64,000 nt of DNA from Nocardioides pini (GTDB lineage Bacteria > Actinomycetota > Actinomycetes > Propionibacteriales > Nocardioidaceae), in NCBI RefSeq assembly GCF_026712185.1, contig NZ_JAPPUX010000002.1, forward strand, positions 62,001 through 126,000, in the 5' to 3' direction. The notes under the pieces were generated by a model. That model was not told where the DNA came from, made no database searches, and was given only the letters and a program-made list of their open reading frames with translations. A program made the translations under genes and the position numbers. This document shows positions 50,696 to 59,814 of this stretch, one piece after another (position 1 is the first letter of the stretch; every line of letters starts with the position of its first letter).

Positions 50696-50725
50696 AGCGG
50701 CGTGGCCCCTCGGGGCCGCGCCGCT
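50696..50725. terminator. Bidirectional hairpin terminator candidate
   Basis: Arms agcggcgtggcccc and ggggccgcgccgct pair over 14 positions (one T-G pair) around a 2-base loop tc, very stable. It lies between two convergent genes (PLD-like ending 50469, transporter ending 50757), the usual place for a shared terminator. No clear T-run on either side. Confidence 0.6.
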
Positions 50726-50756
50726 GCTGCGTGCGGCCCGCCGCGGCGGCCGGTGG

Positions 50757-51842
50757 TCAGCGGATGGCCAGGGTCGCTGCCGTCACGCAGGCGGCGGCGC
50801 AGACGGCGCCCCATCCCGCGAGCCGGAGCAGGGGGACCTGCACCCCCGCCGACCGGCAGCGCTGCAGCCACAGGAGCGTGGCGAGGGACGCCCAGGGCGT
50901 CACCAGCGCCCCGGTGTTGACGCCGACCAGCGTCGCGACGAGGCGACGTACGTCGTCCGCGGCGGCGGGCTCGACGATCAGGTAGGCGGGGAGGTTGTTG
51001 ACGAGGTTGGCGCCGACCGCCGAGGCGACCGACAGGTGCAGCAGGTCGAGCGTCCGCACGCCCGAGCCGACCGCGGGCGCCAGCCAGTCCAGCAGCCCCT
51101 CGCCCTGGGCGAGGCGGAGCGCCCCGGCGACGACGACGAAGCCCCCGGCCATCAGCCAGGGCGGTCGGACCTCCCTCAGCATGCCGGGCGCCCGCCAGAG
51201 CAGGGCCGTCAGCAGGACGAGTGCCGACCCGACGGCGACGACGGCCGGCTCCACGCCGACGGCGAACAGCGGACCGACGGCCAGGCACACGACCGAGCTC
51301 ACGACCAGCAGCACGCGGTCGTGCGGCTCCGCGGGCGGCTCGACGGCGTAGGTCCCACGCAGGGCGCGCCGCTGGAGGACGGCGATCAGGACGAGCGTGA
51401 CGACCACGGCCGTGACCGCCGGCGCCGCGGCCGTACGCACGTATTCGCCGTGGCCAGCGCCGAGGTCCTCGAAGCGGTGCACCGCCAGGAGGTTGGTGAG
51501 GTTGGACACCGGGAGCAGGAGCGACCCGGTGTTGGCGATCCAGAGCGTGGTGAGCGCGAAGGGGAGTGGCGAGACGCCCGTCTGGCTCGCGATCGCGATG
51601 CCGACGGGTGTGAGCAGCACGGCGGTGGTGTCGAGGCTCAGTACGATCGTGCACAGCACGGCCAGCGCCGCGAACGTCAGCCACAGCAGCACCACCCGGT
51701 GACGCGCGCGACGCGCGAGGGCGTGCGCCGCCACGTCGAAGACGCCGGCCAGCTGCGCGACCTCTGCGGTCACCGTGATCGCGAGCAGGAAGACCGCGAC
51801 CGGCAGCACCTGGGACAGGACGGGGTGCAGGGCCTCGCTCAC
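50757..51842 (-). CDS. ArsB/SLC13-type (ion transporter superfamily) membrane transporter
   Basis: 361 residues, about 10 membrane segments. Repeat-type hairpin motifs LCTIVLSLDTTAVLLTPVGIAIA and LWIANTGSLLLPVSNLTNLLAV in the first half, VGANLVNNLPAYLIV and LVGVNTGALVTPWASLATLL in the second: the inverted-repeat re-entrant loops of the IT superfamily (ArsB, NhaD, CitMHS, DASS). Shorter than typical ~420-residue ArsB. The substrate cannot be decided; arsenite, citrate-like anions and sodium/proton exchange are all possible. Same strand as the upstream sulfatase with a 4-base gap, so likely one operon. Confidence 0.82.
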   Translation of the reverse strand: MSEALHPVLSQVLPVAVFLLAITVTAEVAQLAGVFDVAAHALARRARHRVVLLWLTFAALAVLCTIVLSLDTTAVLLTPVGIAIASQTGVSPLPFALTTLWIANTGSLLLPVSNLTNLLAVHRFEDLGAGHGEYVRTAAAPAVTAVVVTLVLIAVLQRRALRGTYAVEPPAEPHDRVLLVVSSVVCLAVGPLFAVGVEPAVVAVGSALVLLTALLWRAPGMLREVRPPWLMAGGFVVVAGALRLAQGEGLLDWLAPAVGSGVRTLDLLHLSVASAVGANLVNNLPAYLIVEPAAADDVRRLVATLVGVNTGALVTPWASLATLLWLQRCRSAGVQVPLLRLAGWGAVCAAACVTAATLAIR

Positions 51843-51846
51843 GTCG

Positions 51847-53370
51847 TCACGACGACGGCTGACGTGCCGAGCTCGTCACCGGCTCGGGGACGGGGCCGAA
51901 CTGCTGGTTGCAGGTCCAGCCCGCGCAGTCGACCAGCTCGCGCCGGCGCGACTCGAGCGTGGCCCGGACCGCCGCGTAGGCCGGGTCGTCGACGAGGTTG
52001 ACCATCTCGTCGGGGTCGAGGAGCCGGTCGTAGAGGAACGTGTCGACGCCGTCGGTGCCGTAGAGGTAGCGCTCGGTGCGCACGCCGCGGTGCGACCACC
52101 CGTCGCCGAGGGTGCGTCCGGTCTGGATGAGCGTGGTGTCGCGGAAGGACTGGTCCTCGCCGCGCAGCGTCGGTGCCAGGGACGTCCCGTCCACCTGCCA
52201 CTGCGGGGTGACCCCTGTCAGCGCGGCGAAGGTGACGGGCAGGTCGACCAACGTCACCGGCAGCTGCGAGGTGGCCCCGGCGACCACGTCCGGGCCGCGC
52301 ACGAGGAGCGGGACCTGCAGCGCCTCGTCGGTCAGCACGTCCTTGCCGACGAACCGGTGCTCGCCGAGGGAGTAGCCGTTGTCGGAGGTGAAGACGATGT
52401 AGGTGTCGTCGAGGACGCCCTCGTCCTCCAGCGTGTCGACCAGCGACCCGACCGCGCGGTCCACGGACTGCAGCGCCTGCAGCCGGGCGGTGTTCTCCGC
52501 GGCGACCTCGTCGGGGGAGACCGGCGTACGACGGCGCAGGTAGGAGGGCTGGTCGGACACGTCCTCCTGGTTGAACGCCGGGTCGTCGAAGGACGAGGGG
52601 CGCTCGTCGAGGAACAGGTGCTCGTCGCGGGGCTCCGCCGGGGGCAGGCCGCGCCCGCCCTCGGGGCTGATCCGGTAGTGCGGCGCGAGGTGCCACGCGT
52701 ACACGACGAACGGGTCGCCGCTGCGGGCGAAGTCTCGCACCGCCTCGTTGGTGTGGTCCTCGATCACCGAGGTGATGTAGCTGTCGGTGTAGCGGCGCGG
52801 GTCGCCGTCACCGGTCATCGAGAAGTCGACGTAGTCGTAGACCCCCCGCGTGAGCGCGTCCCAGCGCGACCAGCCGGCGGGACGCACGTCGCGGGGGCCG
52901 TAGCCGTTGAGGAACTTGCCGACGAAGCCCGTGCGGTAGCCGTTGCTGCGGAACCAGGTGCTGGCCTCCTGGGTCGGGTCAAGGGCCTGGAAGCCGCCGT
53001 GGACGCCACGGTTGTGCTGGACGCCGTTGTTCTGGGCGTACTGGCCGGTGGCGAGCTGGGCGCGGGCCGGGCAGCAGAGCGGGTGCGGCGAGATCGCGTC
53101 GGTGAACTCCATGCCCTGGTCGGCGAGGAGGCGTCGCGTGATCGGCATGTGGTCGAGGTCGTCGTCGCGCATGTCGTCGGTCAGGACGAAGACGAGGTTG
53201 GGACGAGCCGGCTCGTCCGCCTCGGCGGCGGGGGACCGGGTGCCCTGCACCATCCGCACCGAGCCGGGGCCGCTGGCCCCACCGGAGTCGCTGGTCGCGG
53301 TGACCGTGGCGAGGGTGGCGACGAGTACGACGAGGAGGGCAGCCGTGATCGACTGTGCCCACGCTCGCAT
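51847..53370 (-). CDS. Secreted sulfatase
   Basis: 507 residues from ATG 53370 with GAGGGG upstream; the frame is open far upstream but that part is noncoding. Signal peptide MRAWAQSITAALLVVLVATLATVTAT. RPNLVFVLTDDMRDDDLDHMP gives the two metal-binding aspartates; PLCCPARAQLATG is the sulfatase signature, its first Cys the expected formylglycine site (C-x-P-x-R); VGKFLNGYGP follows, and VFTSDNGYSLGEHRFVGKDV gives the second metal site. Cleaves sulfate esters outside the cell after Cys-to-formylglycine conversion. Upstream of, and probably co-transcribed with, the transporter. Confidence 0.93.
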   Translation of the reverse strand: MRAWAQSITAALLVVLVATLATVTATSDSGGASGPGSVRMVQGTRSPAAEADEPARPNLVFVLTDDMRDDDLDHMPITRRLLADQGMEFTDAISPHPLCCPARAQLATGQYAQNNGVQHNRGVHGGFQALDPTQEASTWFRSNGYRTGFVGKFLNGYGPRDVRPAGWSRWDALTRGVYDYVDFSMTGDGDPRRYTDSYITSVIEDHTNEAVRDFARSGDPFVVYAWHLAPHYRISPEGGRGLPPAEPRDEHLFLDERPSSFDDPAFNQEDVSDQPSYLRRRTPVSPDEVAAENTARLQALQSVDRAVGSLVDTLEDEGVLDDTYIVFTSDNGYSLGEHRFVGKDVLTDEALQVPLLVRGPDVVAGATSQLPVTLVDLPVTFAALTGVTPQWQVDGTSLAPTLRGEDQSFRDTTLIQTGRTLGDGWSHRGVRTERYLYGTDGVDTFLYDRLLDPDEMVNLVDDPAYAAVRATLESRRRELVDCAGWTCNQQFGPVPEPVTSSARQPSS

Positions 53371-53629
53371 CTTGCCCCTCGCCGAGACCCGAAGGGTCCT
53401 TGTCGTCCGCCCGTGTTCCGGCGCAAGACTAGGACGGGGGAGGTCGCCTCCCCAAAGCGACACGACGACTGGGGCGAGACCGGTCCGGGCCGCTACCCTG
53501 TGGTCTCGCCCAAGCCCGGCAGCACCGCCGGGCCGACGACCACACCGCACGAGCGAAGGAACCCGCAGCAGCCGCCATGGACGAGAGTCAAAGTCCCCGC
53601 ACGACCGCACTGAACGCCTGGTGCGCGTC

Positions 53630-54979
53630 GTGACCCCCCTCCTGCTCCTGCTCGTGTCCCTGGCCCTCGTGGCCGCCTGCGGCCTCTTCGTGGCCGCGGA
53701 GTTCTCCTTCGTCACCGTGGACCGGCCCAGCGTCGAGCGCGCCGCGGCTGCCGGCGACGAGGGCGCCCGCGGTGTCCAGCTGGCGCTCCGCTCGCTGTCG
53801 ACGCAGCTCTCCGGCGCCCAGGTCGGCATCACCGTGACCAACCTGGCCATCGGCTTCCTGGCCGAGCCGGCGATCGCCGACCTCATCCACGACCCGCTGG
53901 CGTCGGCCGGCGTGCCCGACGGCGTGGTCACGCCGCTGGCGCTGGCGCTGGGCCTCGTGCTCGGCACCGTCGTGACGATGATCTTCGGCGAGATGGTCCC
54001 GAAGAACATCGCGATCGCCCGCCCGCTCCAGACGGCGCGCACCACCCAGGGCTTCATGCGGGGCTTCACCGCCCTTACCCGCGGGCCCATCCGGGCGCTC
54101 AACGGGTCGGCCAACGCGATCGTGCGCCGCCTCGGCATCGAGCCGCAGGAGGAGCTCCGCTCCGCCCGCAGCTCGCAGGAGCTCTCCTCGCTCGTGCAGC
54201 GGTCGGCCGACCAGGGCACCCTCGACGCCGACACCGCGGAGCTCGTCGAGCGCTCGGTCGAGTTCGGCACCCGCACGGCCGGCGAGATCATGACCCCCCG
54301 CGTGCGGACCACGACCGTGGAGGAGGGCGACCGCGTCTCCGCGGTCATCGACCTGGCGCGCCAGACCGGCCACTCCCGCTTCCCGGTCCTCGACGCCGAG
54401 GACACCGTGGTCGGCACGGTCCACGTCAAGCACGCGGTCGCCGTGCCGGTGCACGAGCGCGCCACCACCCGCATCAAGCACGTCATGGTGCGGCCCGTCG
54501 TCGTGCCCGACAGCCTCCGGCTCGACCCGCTGCTCGCGCTCCTGCGCCAGGACGGCTTCCAGATGGCCATCGTGCTCGACGAGTACGGCGGGCACGCGGG
54601 CATCGTGACGCTCGAGGACGTCGTCGAGGAGATCGTCGGCGACATCTCCGACGAGCACGACCGGCTCGGCGCGCGCATCCGCCAGCGTCGCGACGGCAGC
54701 TGGACGCTCTCCGGGCTCCTGCGGCCCGACGAGGTCGAGGACGCGACCGACATCGAGCTGCCCGACCACGACGACTACGACACCGTCGCGGGCCTCGTCA
54801 TGCGCGAGCTCGGCAAGATCCCGGAGCCGGGGGACCGCGTCGAGCTGCCCGTGCCGGACCGCAGCAACCCCCACGAGGTGCGCGAGCGCCTCGTGACGCT
54901 GACCGTCCAGCGGATGGACGGCCTGCGCATCGACCGCCTCGACCTCGTCCTGGTGGGGGAGGTCGATCGTGAGCAGTGA
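53630..54979 (+). CDS. CNNM/CBS-domain membrane protein with CorC_HlyC domain (HlyC/CorC family)
   Basis: 449 residues from GTG 53630 (GTG 53621 equally possible; no strong ribosome site). N-terminal CNNM/DUF21 membrane domain (~1-190) with LFVAAEFSFVTVDRPSVER, LSGAQVGITVTNLAIGFLAEP and MIFGEMVPKNIAIARP. CBS pair (~205-330): AGEIMTPRVRTTTVEEGDRVSAVIDLARQTGHSRFPVLD, MAIVLDEYGGHAGIVTLEDVVEEIVGDI. C-terminal transporter-associated domain GSWTLSGLLRPDEVEDATDIELP. Family members are Mg2+/Co2+ efflux-type proteins. The adjacent pair recalls Rv1842c/Rv1841c of M. tuberculosis. Overlaps the next gene by 11 bases. Confidence 0.92.
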   Translation: MTPLLLLLVSLALVAACGLFVAAEFSFVTVDRPSVERAAAAGDEGARGVQLALRSLSTQLSGAQVGITVTNLAIGFLAEPAIADLIHDPLASAGVPDGVVTPLALALGLVLGTVVTMIFGEMVPKNIAIARPLQTARTTQGFMRGFTALTRGPIRALNGSANAIVRRLGIEPQEELRSARSSQELSSLVQRSADQGTLDADTAELVERSVEFGTRTAGEIMTPRVRTTTVEEGDRVSAVIDLARQTGHSRFPVLDAEDTVVGTVHVKHAVAVPVHERATTRIKHVMVRPVVVPDSLRLDPLLALLRQDGFQMAIVLDEYGGHAGIVTLEDVVEEIVGDISDEHDRLGARIRQRRDGSWTLSGLLRPDEVEDATDIELPDHDDYDTVAGLVMRELGKIPEPGDRVELPVPDRSNPHEVRERLVTLTVQRMDGLRIDRLDLVLVGEVDREQ

Positions 54980-56033
54980 CCTCTTCGGCGTCGGCCTCGC
55001 CGTCGTCCTGCTGGCCCTCAACGCCTTCTTCGTGGGCGCGGAGTTCGCCCTGCTCGCCGCGCGGCGCAGCCAGATCGAGCCGCGCGCGCAGGAGGGCTCG
55101 CGCGCCGCCCGCACCACGCTGCGCGCCATGGAGAACATCTCGCTCGTGATGGCCGGTGCCCAGCTCGGGATCACCGTCTGCTCGCTGGGGCTCGGTGCCA
55201 TCGGTGAGCCCGCCGTCGCGCACCTGCTGGAGCCGGTCCTCCACGCCGCCAGGCTGCCCGACAACCTGCTGCACCCGGTGTCGTTCGTGGTCGCGATGTC
55301 GATCGTGGTCTACCTGCACGTCGTCCTCGGCGAGATGGTGCCCAAGAACATCGCCCTCGCCGGCGCCGACCGGGCCGCGATGGTCCTCAGCCCGCCGATG
55401 ATGGCGATCGTCACCGTGCTGCGCCCGGTGATCGCCGGGATGAACATGGCCGCCAACGGGGTGCTCCGCTTGCTCCGCATCGAGCCCAAGGACGAGGTCC
55501 ACTCGAGCTTCACCCGCGAGGAGGTCGCCGCCCTCGTCGAGGAGTCGCGCGGCGAGGGCCTGATCGAGGCCGACGAGTACGACCGGCTCGCAGGCGCGCT
55601 CGGGTTCACCGAGAAGTCGGTCGCGGCGATCGTCATGGCCCCCGACACCCTGGCCACCGTGGCACCCGGCTCGACGGTCGCCGACGTCGAGGCCGTGTGC
55701 GCCGCCACCGGCTTCAGCCGCTTCCCGGTCGCCGGCGACGACGGCACGCTGCTGGGCTACCTCCACATCAAGGACGCCCTCGAGTCCGACGACGACAAGC
55801 GCTCGCGCGTCATCGAGGACAAGTGGATCCGCCCCTTCGCGTCGGTGCACCCCGGCGACCTGCTCCACGACGCGCTCGAGAGCCTCCAGGTCAAGGGCGC
55901 CCACATGGCGCGGGTCGTCGAGCGCGACGGCAGCGTGATCGGGCTGGTCGCGCTCGAGGACGTCCTCGAGGAGCTCGTCGGCGAGATCCGCGACGCCGCA
56001 CACCACGACGTGTCCGGCGCCGAGGCTCACTGA
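54969..56033 (+). CDS. CNNM/CBS-domain membrane protein without CorC_HlyC domain
   Basis: 354 residues, GTG start inside the end of its paralogue. CNNM domain: LNAFFVGAEFALLAARRSQIEP, MAGAQLGITVCSLGLGAIGEPAVAHLL, VLGEMVPKNIALAGAD. CBS pair: AIVMAPDTLATVAPGSTVADVEAVCAATGFSRFPVAGDDG, GLVALEDVLEELVGEI. It stops right after the CBS pair, so the C-terminal transporter-associated domain of the upstream protein is missing. Likely heteromeric partner. Confidence 0.92.
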   Translation: MSSDLFGVGLAVVLLALNAFFVGAEFALLAARRSQIEPRAQEGSRAARTTLRAMENISLVMAGAQLGITVCSLGLGAIGEPAVAHLLEPVLHAARLPDNLLHPVSFVVAMSIVVYLHVVLGEMVPKNIALAGADRAAMVLSPPMMAIVTVLRPVIAGMNMAANGVLRLLRIEPKDEVHSSFTREEVAALVEESRGEGLIEADEYDRLAGALGFTEKSVAAIVMAPDTLATVAPGSTVADVEAVCAATGFSRFPVAGDDGTLLGYLHIKDALESDDDKRSRVIEDKWIRPFASVHPGDLLHDALESLQVKGAHMARVVERDGSVIGLVALEDVLEELVGEIRDAAHHDVSGAEAH

Positions 56034-56053
56034 GCGCTGGATAGGGTCTGATC

Positions 56054-56653
56054 GTGTCCGAGGAAGCCTCTCGCGTCTGGACCGTGCCCAACATCATCAG
56101 TGTGGTGCGGCTCGCTGGCGTCCCCCTCTTCCTCTGGCTGGTGCTCGGGCCCGAGGCCGACGCGATCGCCCTCGTCGTGCTGATGGTCGCCGGCTTCACC
56201 GACTTCCTCGACGGGTGGCTCGCCCGACGCCTCGACCAGTACTCCAAGCTGGGGGAGGTGCTCGACCCGGTCGCCGACCGTCTCTACATCCTGGCGGTCG
56301 TCGTCGGCCTCTACCTGCGCGACATCATCCCGTGGTGGGTCGCGATCGCGCTGCCGCTGCGCGACCTCCTCCTCTGGGGCCTGGTGCCGATCCTGCGCAC
56401 CCGCGGCTTCTCCGCGCTGCCCGTGCACTTCCTCGGCAAGGCCGCCACGTTCAACCTGCTCTACGCCTTCCCGCTGCTGCTCCTGGGCGAGGGTGACGGC
56501 ATCGTCGCCACGCTCGCGCGCAACTTCGGGTGGGCGTTCGCGTGGTGGGGGATCGGGCTCTACTGGTGGGCCGGGGTCCTCTACGCCTGGCAGGTGCGCA
56601 CGCTGGTGCGTGAGACCCCCCGTCGTACGTCACCGGCGACCGACCATGGCTGA
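56054..56653 (+). CDS. pgsA: CDP-alcohol phosphatidyltransferase (PgsA-like, Rv1822 position)
   Basis: 199 residues. Signature D-x2-D-G-x2-A-R-x8-G-x3-D-x3-D present as TDFLDGWLARRLDQYSKLGEVLDPVADR (~residues 53-80). About five to six membrane helices. N-terminus VWTVPNIISVVRLAGVPLFLWLVL is typical. Transfers a phosphatidyl group from CDP-diacylglycerol to an alcohol such as glycerol-3-phosphate; which alcohol is not certain. First gene of the conserved block equivalent to Rv1822-Rv1832; overlaps the DUF881 gene by 8 bases. Confidence 0.88.
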   Translation: MSEEASRVWTVPNIISVVRLAGVPLFLWLVLGPEADAIALVVLMVAGFTDFLDGWLARRLDQYSKLGEVLDPVADRLYILAVVVGLYLRDIIPWWVAIALPLRDLLLWGLVPILRTRGFSALPVHFLGKAATFNLLYAFPLLLLGEGDGIVATLARNFGWAFAWWGIGLYWWAGVLYAWQVRTLVRETPRRTSPATDHG

Positions 56654-57554
56654 CACCCGGGCCGGCGAGTCGACGGCGCCGGGCGGGCCCGAGACCGGCC
56701 GCCCGCTGCCCGAGCACGTCACGACCCCGCTGCTGACGCTGATCACGGCCCGGTCGATGGACGAGGACTACGCCCACGTCGCCCAGAAGCGGGCCGACGC
56801 CGGCGAACCGCGACCGCAGGCCTCGCGACCCCACTGGTCGAGCGCGCTGGCCGTCGCCGCGCTCGGCGTCATGGCGGCGGTCGTCGCCGTGCAGACCGAC
56901 CGGGAGGCCCCGGCCAACGAGCTCAGCCGGGCCGCGCTCGTCGAGCAGATCGACAGCCGCAGCGACGACGTCCGCGCGCTGCAGGCCGACGTCGCCCGGC
57001 TGACCCGCTTCAACGCCGCGGTCGCCAGCAACAGCACGGGCACCCAGGCCGACCTCGAGGACATCGAGGCCCGGGTGCGTCGCGCCGAGCTGACCAGTGG
57101 GTTCTCGCCCGTCCACGGCCCGGGTGTGCGGATCACCGTCGACAACCGGCCGGGAGGCGACGTGGACGGCGAGGTGCTCGACGAGGACCTGGCCACCCTG
57201 GTGGACGGGCTCTTCGAGGCGGGCGCCGAGGCCGTCGCGATCAACGACCAGCGGATCAACGCGCTCGGCGGCATCCGCAACACCAGCCGGGCCATCCACG
57301 TCAACGGGCGGCCCGTCAACGCGCCCTACGTCGTCGCGGCGATCGGCGACCCCCGCACGCTCCAGGCCCGACTGGTGGAGACCTACCAGGGCCAGCAGTG
57401 GTTCGGCCGGGTCAACAACTTCGGATTTGTGTACGAGGCCGAGAATGTCGACGACATCCGCTTGCCGGCTGCGCCCGAACGCGTCCTTCGTGATGTGATC
57501 GAGCTCGACGCCGCACCCTACGGCGGACCAGCACAGGAGGGGAGCTCGCCGTGA
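56646..57554 (+). CDS. DUF881 protein 1 (Rv1823-like)
   Basis: 302 residues from ATG 56646. A ~85-residue cytoplasmic head (PLPEHVTTPLLTLITARSMDEDYAHVAQKR), one membrane segment (HWSSALAVAALGVMAAVVAVQ), coiled coil (SRAALVEQIDSRSDDVRALQADVARLTRFN), then the DUF881 core: LTSGFSPVHGPGVRITVDNRPGG, LATLVDGLFEAGAEAVAINDQRINALGGIRNTSRAIHVNGRPVNAPYVVAAIGDPRTLQARL. This is a YlxW-type bitopic protein of unknown function linked to the envelope and division in Gram-positives. Its C-terminus overlaps the small basic protein gene (GTGA). Confidence 0.92.
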   Translation: MADTRAGESTAPGGPETGRPLPEHVTTPLLTLITARSMDEDYAHVAQKRADAGEPRPQASRPHWSSALAVAALGVMAAVVAVQTDREAPANELSRAALVEQIDSRSDDVRALQADVARLTRFNAAVASNSTGTQADLEDIEARVRRAELTSGFSPVHGPGVRITVDNRPGGDVDGEVLDEDLATLVDGLFEAGAEAVAINDQRINALGGIRNTSRAIHVNGRPVNAPYVVAAIGDPRTLQARLVETYQGQQWFGRVNNFGFVYEAENVDDIRLPAAPERVLRDVIELDAAPYGGPAQEGSSP

Positions 57555-57883
57555 TCGCCGCACTTGGCCTGCTCCTGGGCATCATCGCCGGGCTGGCCTT
57601 CGCCCCCGACGTGCCGCTCAGCCTGCAGAACTACCTGCCGATCGCCGTGGTGGCCGCCCTCGACGCGGTCTTCGGTGCGCTCCGCGCCTACCTCGACGGC
57701 ATCTTCGACGACAAGGTGTTCGTCGTCTCCTTCGTCAGCAACGTCGTCGTCGCGGCGGCGATCGTCTACCTCGGCGACCAGCTCGGCGTCGGGTCCCAGC
57801 TCAGCACCGGCGTGGTCGTCGTGCTCGGCATCCGCATCTTCTCCAACGTCGCCGCGATCCGCAGGCACGTCTTCCACGCCTGA
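57551..57883 (+). CDS. sbp: Small basic protein Sbp (DUF1290, Rv1824-like)
   Basis: 110 residues, GTG start inside the previous stop. Three hydrophobic helices: VIAALGLLLGIIAGLAFAP, YLPIAVVAALDAVFGALRAYLDGIFDDKVFVVSFVSNVVVAAAIVYLGDQLGVG, LSTGVVVVLGIRIFSNVAAIRRHVF. The segment ALDAVFGALRAYLDG...FVSFVSN is the DUF1290 signature. Usually encoded between two DUF881 genes, as here. Function unknown, membrane protein. Confidence 0.93.
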   Translation: MIAALGLLLGIIAGLAFAPDVPLSLQNYLPIAVVAALDAVFGALRAYLDGIFDDKVFVVSFVSNVVVAAAIVYLGDQLGVGSQLSTGVVVVLGIRIFSNVAAIRRHVFHA

Positions 57884-57894
57884 GCCCCGATCCC

Positions 57895-58695
57895 ATGCCC
57901 GATCCCATGCCCGACGAGACGCCCGACCCGCAGCCCGGTCACGAGGCCCATCCCGCGCACCGCACGGACCCCGAGCCCGGTCGCGAGCGCCTGCGCCACG
58001 CCCTGGTCCGCCCGTCGCGACGCCAGGTCGTCGTCGCCGTTCTGCTCGCCGTCCTCGGCTTCGCGTTCGTCGTACAGGTGCAGGACACGAAGGCCAACGA
58101 CACCTACAGCGGCCTGCGCGAGAGCGAGCTGATCGAGGTGCTCGACGGCCTGACCGGCACGGCCGAGCGGGCGCGACGCGAGGTCGGCCGGCTCGAGGCC
58201 CGGCGCGACGAACTGACCAACGAGAGCCGGGCGCGGTCCGCGGCCCTCGACGAGGCCGAGCAGCGGGTCAAGACGCTCAACATCATCGCCGGCCTGGTGC
58301 CCGTCACCGGCCCCGGCCTGCGGATGACGATCACCGAGTCGTCCAGCCGGGTCAACGTCGGGTCGCTGCTCGACACCGTCCAGGAGCTCCGCACGGCCGG
58401 CGCCGAGGCGATGGAGTTCAACGACTCGATCCGCGTCGGGGCGGACAGCTCCTTCGACAGCGCGGTGGGTGGCATCGAGCTCGACGGCCAGCTCCTCGAG
58501 CCGCCGTACACCCTCGAGGTGATCGGCGACCCCCACGTCCTGCGCACGGCGCTCACCTTCTCGACCGGGCCGGTCGAGACGCTGGAGACCTACGACGGGG
58601 CGACGGTCAAGATCGAGGAGCTCGAGTCCGTCGACATCACCAGCGTGCGCGAGGCCGAACGACCTGAGTATGCGGAGCCCGGCAGCGGCCAGTAG
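57895..58695 (+). CDS. DUF881 protein 2 (Rv1825-like)
   Basis: 266 residues. Polar head ([18 protein letters not shown]), membrane segment [19 protein letters not shown], coiled coil [43 protein letters not shown]881 core: [89 protein letters not shown]. Paralogue of the 56646 gene. Several ATG candidates (57895, 57907) are in frame; the first is given. Confidence 0.92.
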   Translation: MPDPMPDETPDPQPGHEAHPAHRTDPEPGRERLRHALVRPSRRQVVVAVLLAVLGFAFVVQVQDTKANDTYSGLRESELIEVLDGLTGTAERARREVGRLEARRDELTNESRARSAALDEAEQRVKTLNIIAGLVPVTGPGLRMTITESSSRVNVGSLLDTVQELRTAGAEAMEFNDSIRVGADSSFDSAVGGIELDGQLLEPPYTLEVIGDPHVLRTALTFSTGPVETLETYDGATVKIEELESVDITSVREAERPEYAEPGSGQ

Positions 58696-58762
58696 CCTGC
58701 CGGACACCCCCGCACCCCCAGCACCGCCCACCCACCCGACGCCCCACCGCCAAGGAGTCCGC

Positions 58763-59149
58763 GTGTATCCGGAGAACCTCAAGTACACCAGCGAGCACGA
58801 GTGGGTCCGCAGCCCCGGTGACACCGACGGCTCGGTCCGGGTCGGGATCACCGACTTCGCGCAGGACGCCCTCGGCGACATCGTGTACGTCTCCCTGCCG
58901 CAGGTCGGCGACCAGGTGGCGGCGGGGGACACCTGCGGGGAGCTGGAGTCCACCAAGTCGGTCAGCGACATCTACGCCCCCGTGACCGGTGAGGTCGTCG
59001 CCACGAACGCCGCCCTCGACTCCACCCCGGAGCTCGTCAACAGCGACCCGTACGAGGCCGGCTGGTTGTTCGAGGTGTCCGTCGCCGATGCCTCGCAGGT
59101 CGACGGCCTGATGGACGCCGCGGCCTACCAGGCCGGGCTGGACGGCTGA
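58763..59149 (+). CDS. gcvH: Glycine cleavage system H protein
   Basis: 128 residues from GTG 58763 with AAGGAG five bases upstream. Carries the aminomethyl group between P, T and L proteins. Lipoylated lysine in [20 protein letters not shown] (Lys ~63). [19 protein letters not shown] start, [40 protein letters not shown] end: all canonical. It is separated from gcvP by four genes, the actinobacterial arrangement; gcvT is not in the window. Confidence 0.97.
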   Translation: MYPENLKYTSEHEWVRSPGDTDGSVRVGITDFAQDALGDIVYVSLPQVGDQVAAGDTCGELESTKSVSDIYAPVTGEVVATNAALDSTPELVNSDPYEAGWLFEVSVADASQVDGLMDAAAYQAGLDG

Positions 59150-59251
59150 GCCGCACCACCCACCAGGTCCGTCCGATCACCTGTCGCCCGGTGTTCCCCG
59201 ACCACCCGTCGTCGCCTCCAGCGGGCTGGTAGGTTCGGGGAAACCGTCAAC

Positions 59252-59275
59252 CTCAACCCTCGGCTGAGGGTTGAG
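59252..59275. promoter_or_regulatory. Perfect inverted repeat upstream of garA-like gene, candidate MerR operator
   Basis: Arms ctcaaccctc (59252-59261) and gagggttgag (59266-59275) are exact reverse complements around GGCT. It lies 24 bases before the FHA gene ATG, close to where a promoter would be. A second perfect inverted repeat built from the same cctcaac/gttgagg words lies upstream of the second MerR gene (61277-61299). Two MerR regulators are encoded here, so MerR binding is the simplest reading. Confidence 0.65.
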
Positions 59276-59298
59276 CGTCGATCCGTCGAGGAGTATCC

Positions 59299-59811
59299 AT
59301 GCCGTTCTGCACCGCCTGTGGCAAGCAGAACCCTGACGATGCGCGCTTCTGTGCCCAGTGCGGCACCAAGCTGCTCGCGGGGGAGGACACGGGCGCGAGC
59401 CCGGTCGAGAGCACTGCGACCATCACCTTCGGGGCCCCGGACCAGCGCGAGTCCTCGGACCGCCAGCTCAGCCCCGTCGACGCGGCGGCGGTGGACGCCC
59501 TCCCCGAGGGCCACGCCCTCCTCGTCGTGCAGCGCGGGCCGAGCGCCGGCAGCCGGTTCCTCCTCGACGTCGACGTCGTGGGCGCCGGTCGCCACCCCGA
59601 CAGCGAGATCTTCCTCGACGACGTCACGGTCTCCCGCCGCCACGCGGAGTTCCGCCGCAGCGGCACGGGCTACACCGTCAGCGACGTGGGCAGCCTCAAC
59701 GGCACCTACGTCAACCGTGACCGGATCGACTCCGTCGAGCTCAACGACGGCGACGAGGTCCAGATCGGGAAGTACCGCCTGGTGTTCTTCTCCTCCCACC
59801 CGGCCACCTGA
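59299..59811 (+). CDS. garA: FHA-domain regulator GarA/OdhI-like with N-terminal zinc ribbon
   Basis: 170 residues. N-terminal zinc ribbon FCTACGKQNPDDARFCAQCG (four Cys), linker with threonines (SPVESTATITFGAP) in the place of the GarA/OdhI phosphorylation motif, then the FHA domain: LLVVQRGPSAGSRFLLDVDVVGAGRHPDSEIFLDDVTVSRRHAEFRRSGTGYTVSDVGSLNGTYVNRDRI (GRH, SRRH, SLNGTYVN phosphothreonine pocket). In mycobacteria and corynebacteria this protein inhibits 2-oxoglutarate dehydrogenase and related enzymes until phosphorylated by PknB/PknG. The zinc ribbon is not in GarA itself but is common in Nocardioides-type homologues. Confidence 0.9.
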   Translation: MPFCTACGKQNPDDARFCAQCGTKLLAGEDTGASPVESTATITFGAPDQRESSDRQLSPVDAAAVDALPEGHALLVVQRGPSAGSRFLLDVDVVGAGRHPDSEIFLDDVTVSRRHAEFRRSGTGYTVSDVGSLNGTYVNRDRIDSVELNDGDEVQIGKYRLVFFSSHPAT

Positions 59812-59814
59812 TCC

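Noticed and set aside
51847..54753. Very long open frame extending the sulfatase upstream to 54753
   Set aside because: Sequence before the ATG at 53370 is low-complexity Ser/Arg and overlaps the CNNM/CBS gene antisense; signal peptide and ribosome site fix the start at 53370.
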